This document shows positions 63,860 through 64,000 of a stretch of DNA of 64,000 nucleotides, piece by piece (position 1 is the stretch's first letter; the number at the start of each line of letters is the position of its first letter). The notes under the pieces are model-generated. The model saw only the letters and a list, made by a program, of their open reading frames with translations. It was not told the origin of the DNA and ran no database searches. The position numbers were made by a program, and so were the translations under genes. This DNA is from Echinicola jeungdonensis (lineage in GTDB: Bacteria; Bacteroidota; Bacteroidia; Cytophagales; Cyclobacteriaceae), in contig NZ_JAUFQT010000001.1 of assembly GCF_030409905.1 (NCBI RefSeq), positions 1,510,001 through 1,574,000 of the forward strand, read 5' to 3'.

Positions 63860-64000
63860 TTTAACTCATCCCGTTTTAATTTCCTCTAGCCTTAAGAAAT
63901 TTTATAGCAGTAACAAAAGTGGGACCTTATGGCCTTTAATAATATCCCAAAAATTGGGAAATCAGCCCTGGGTTATATAACTATCTTTTTATTCCTTAAA

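Overview
The window reads as ordinary chromosome from a gliding-type member of the Bacteroidota, most likely order Cytophagales, family Cyclobacteriaceae (family level is inference from protein style). The evidence is a GldJ-type lipoprotein, a PorP/SprF protein next to an SprB-repeat protein with a type B sorting domain, a second secreted protein with a type A sorting domain, a fused SecDF, promoters of the TTTG / TAnnTTTG type, mostly weak Shine-Dalgarno sequences and AT-rich spacers. I see no insertion sequence, prophage, CRISPR array, rRNA or tRNA gene. The standard genetic code fits every gene; TTG or GTG starts are likely for coaX, tatC, nadC and one outer-membrane protein.

Layout. 1-5031: 3' end of a PafA-like alkaline phosphatase, a large secreted Ycf48-like propeller protein and gldJ. 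5196-11533: mfd, then the rightward group cox3-like/hflK/hflC with overlapping reading frames. 11699-20804: secDF (interrupted by a frameshift), two envelope proteins, a small basic protein, gltX, and the PorP/SprF plus SprB-like pair. 20805-21806 is a 1-kb AT-rich gap. 21807-31274: lysA, a histidine kinase/response regulator pair, an oxidoreductase, a small barrel-like protein, glyA-tatC-rpiB and two small unknown genes. 31525-38497: AEC transporter, a large AsmA-like protein, a cysteine-rich Rossmann protein, and DUF493/PCD/rsmI/suhB-type genes. 38602-46230: a leftward envelope block of coaX, a FadL-like barrel, a TPR protein, lptC, a small membrane protein, a CBS/CorC protein and ppiD. 46387-50548: anmK, a Glu/Leu-type dehydrogenase and a NhaD-like antiporter. 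50680-63859: lipoprotein and gpmI, DUF4783, nadC, a LytTR regulator, an ABC exporter (also frameshifted), DUF6787, lysC, ribH, a TPR protein, pdhA, recF and mtgA.

How the genes work together. Much of the window serves the cell envelope: protein export (SecDF, TatC), periplasmic folding (PpiD), LPS transport (LptC), type IX secretion and gliding (GldJ, PorP/SprF, two sorting-domain substrates), peptidoglycan (MtgA, AnmK, LysA) and membrane quality control (HflKC). The rest is core metabolism and genome maintenance (Mfd, RecF, GltX, GlyA, GpmI, PdhA, LysC, NadC, RibH, CoaX).

The points most worth a second look are two frameshifts, in secDF and in the ABC exporter, both at a five-G run, which look like a shared sequence-error signature or less likely real recoding; an orphan oxidase subunit III-like gene coupled to hflKC; four genes whose only visible promoter box ends exactly four bases before the start codon, suggesting leaderless mRNAs; and the coaX-barrel-TPR-lptC envelope cluster. 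I did not find a clear new defence or mobile system.
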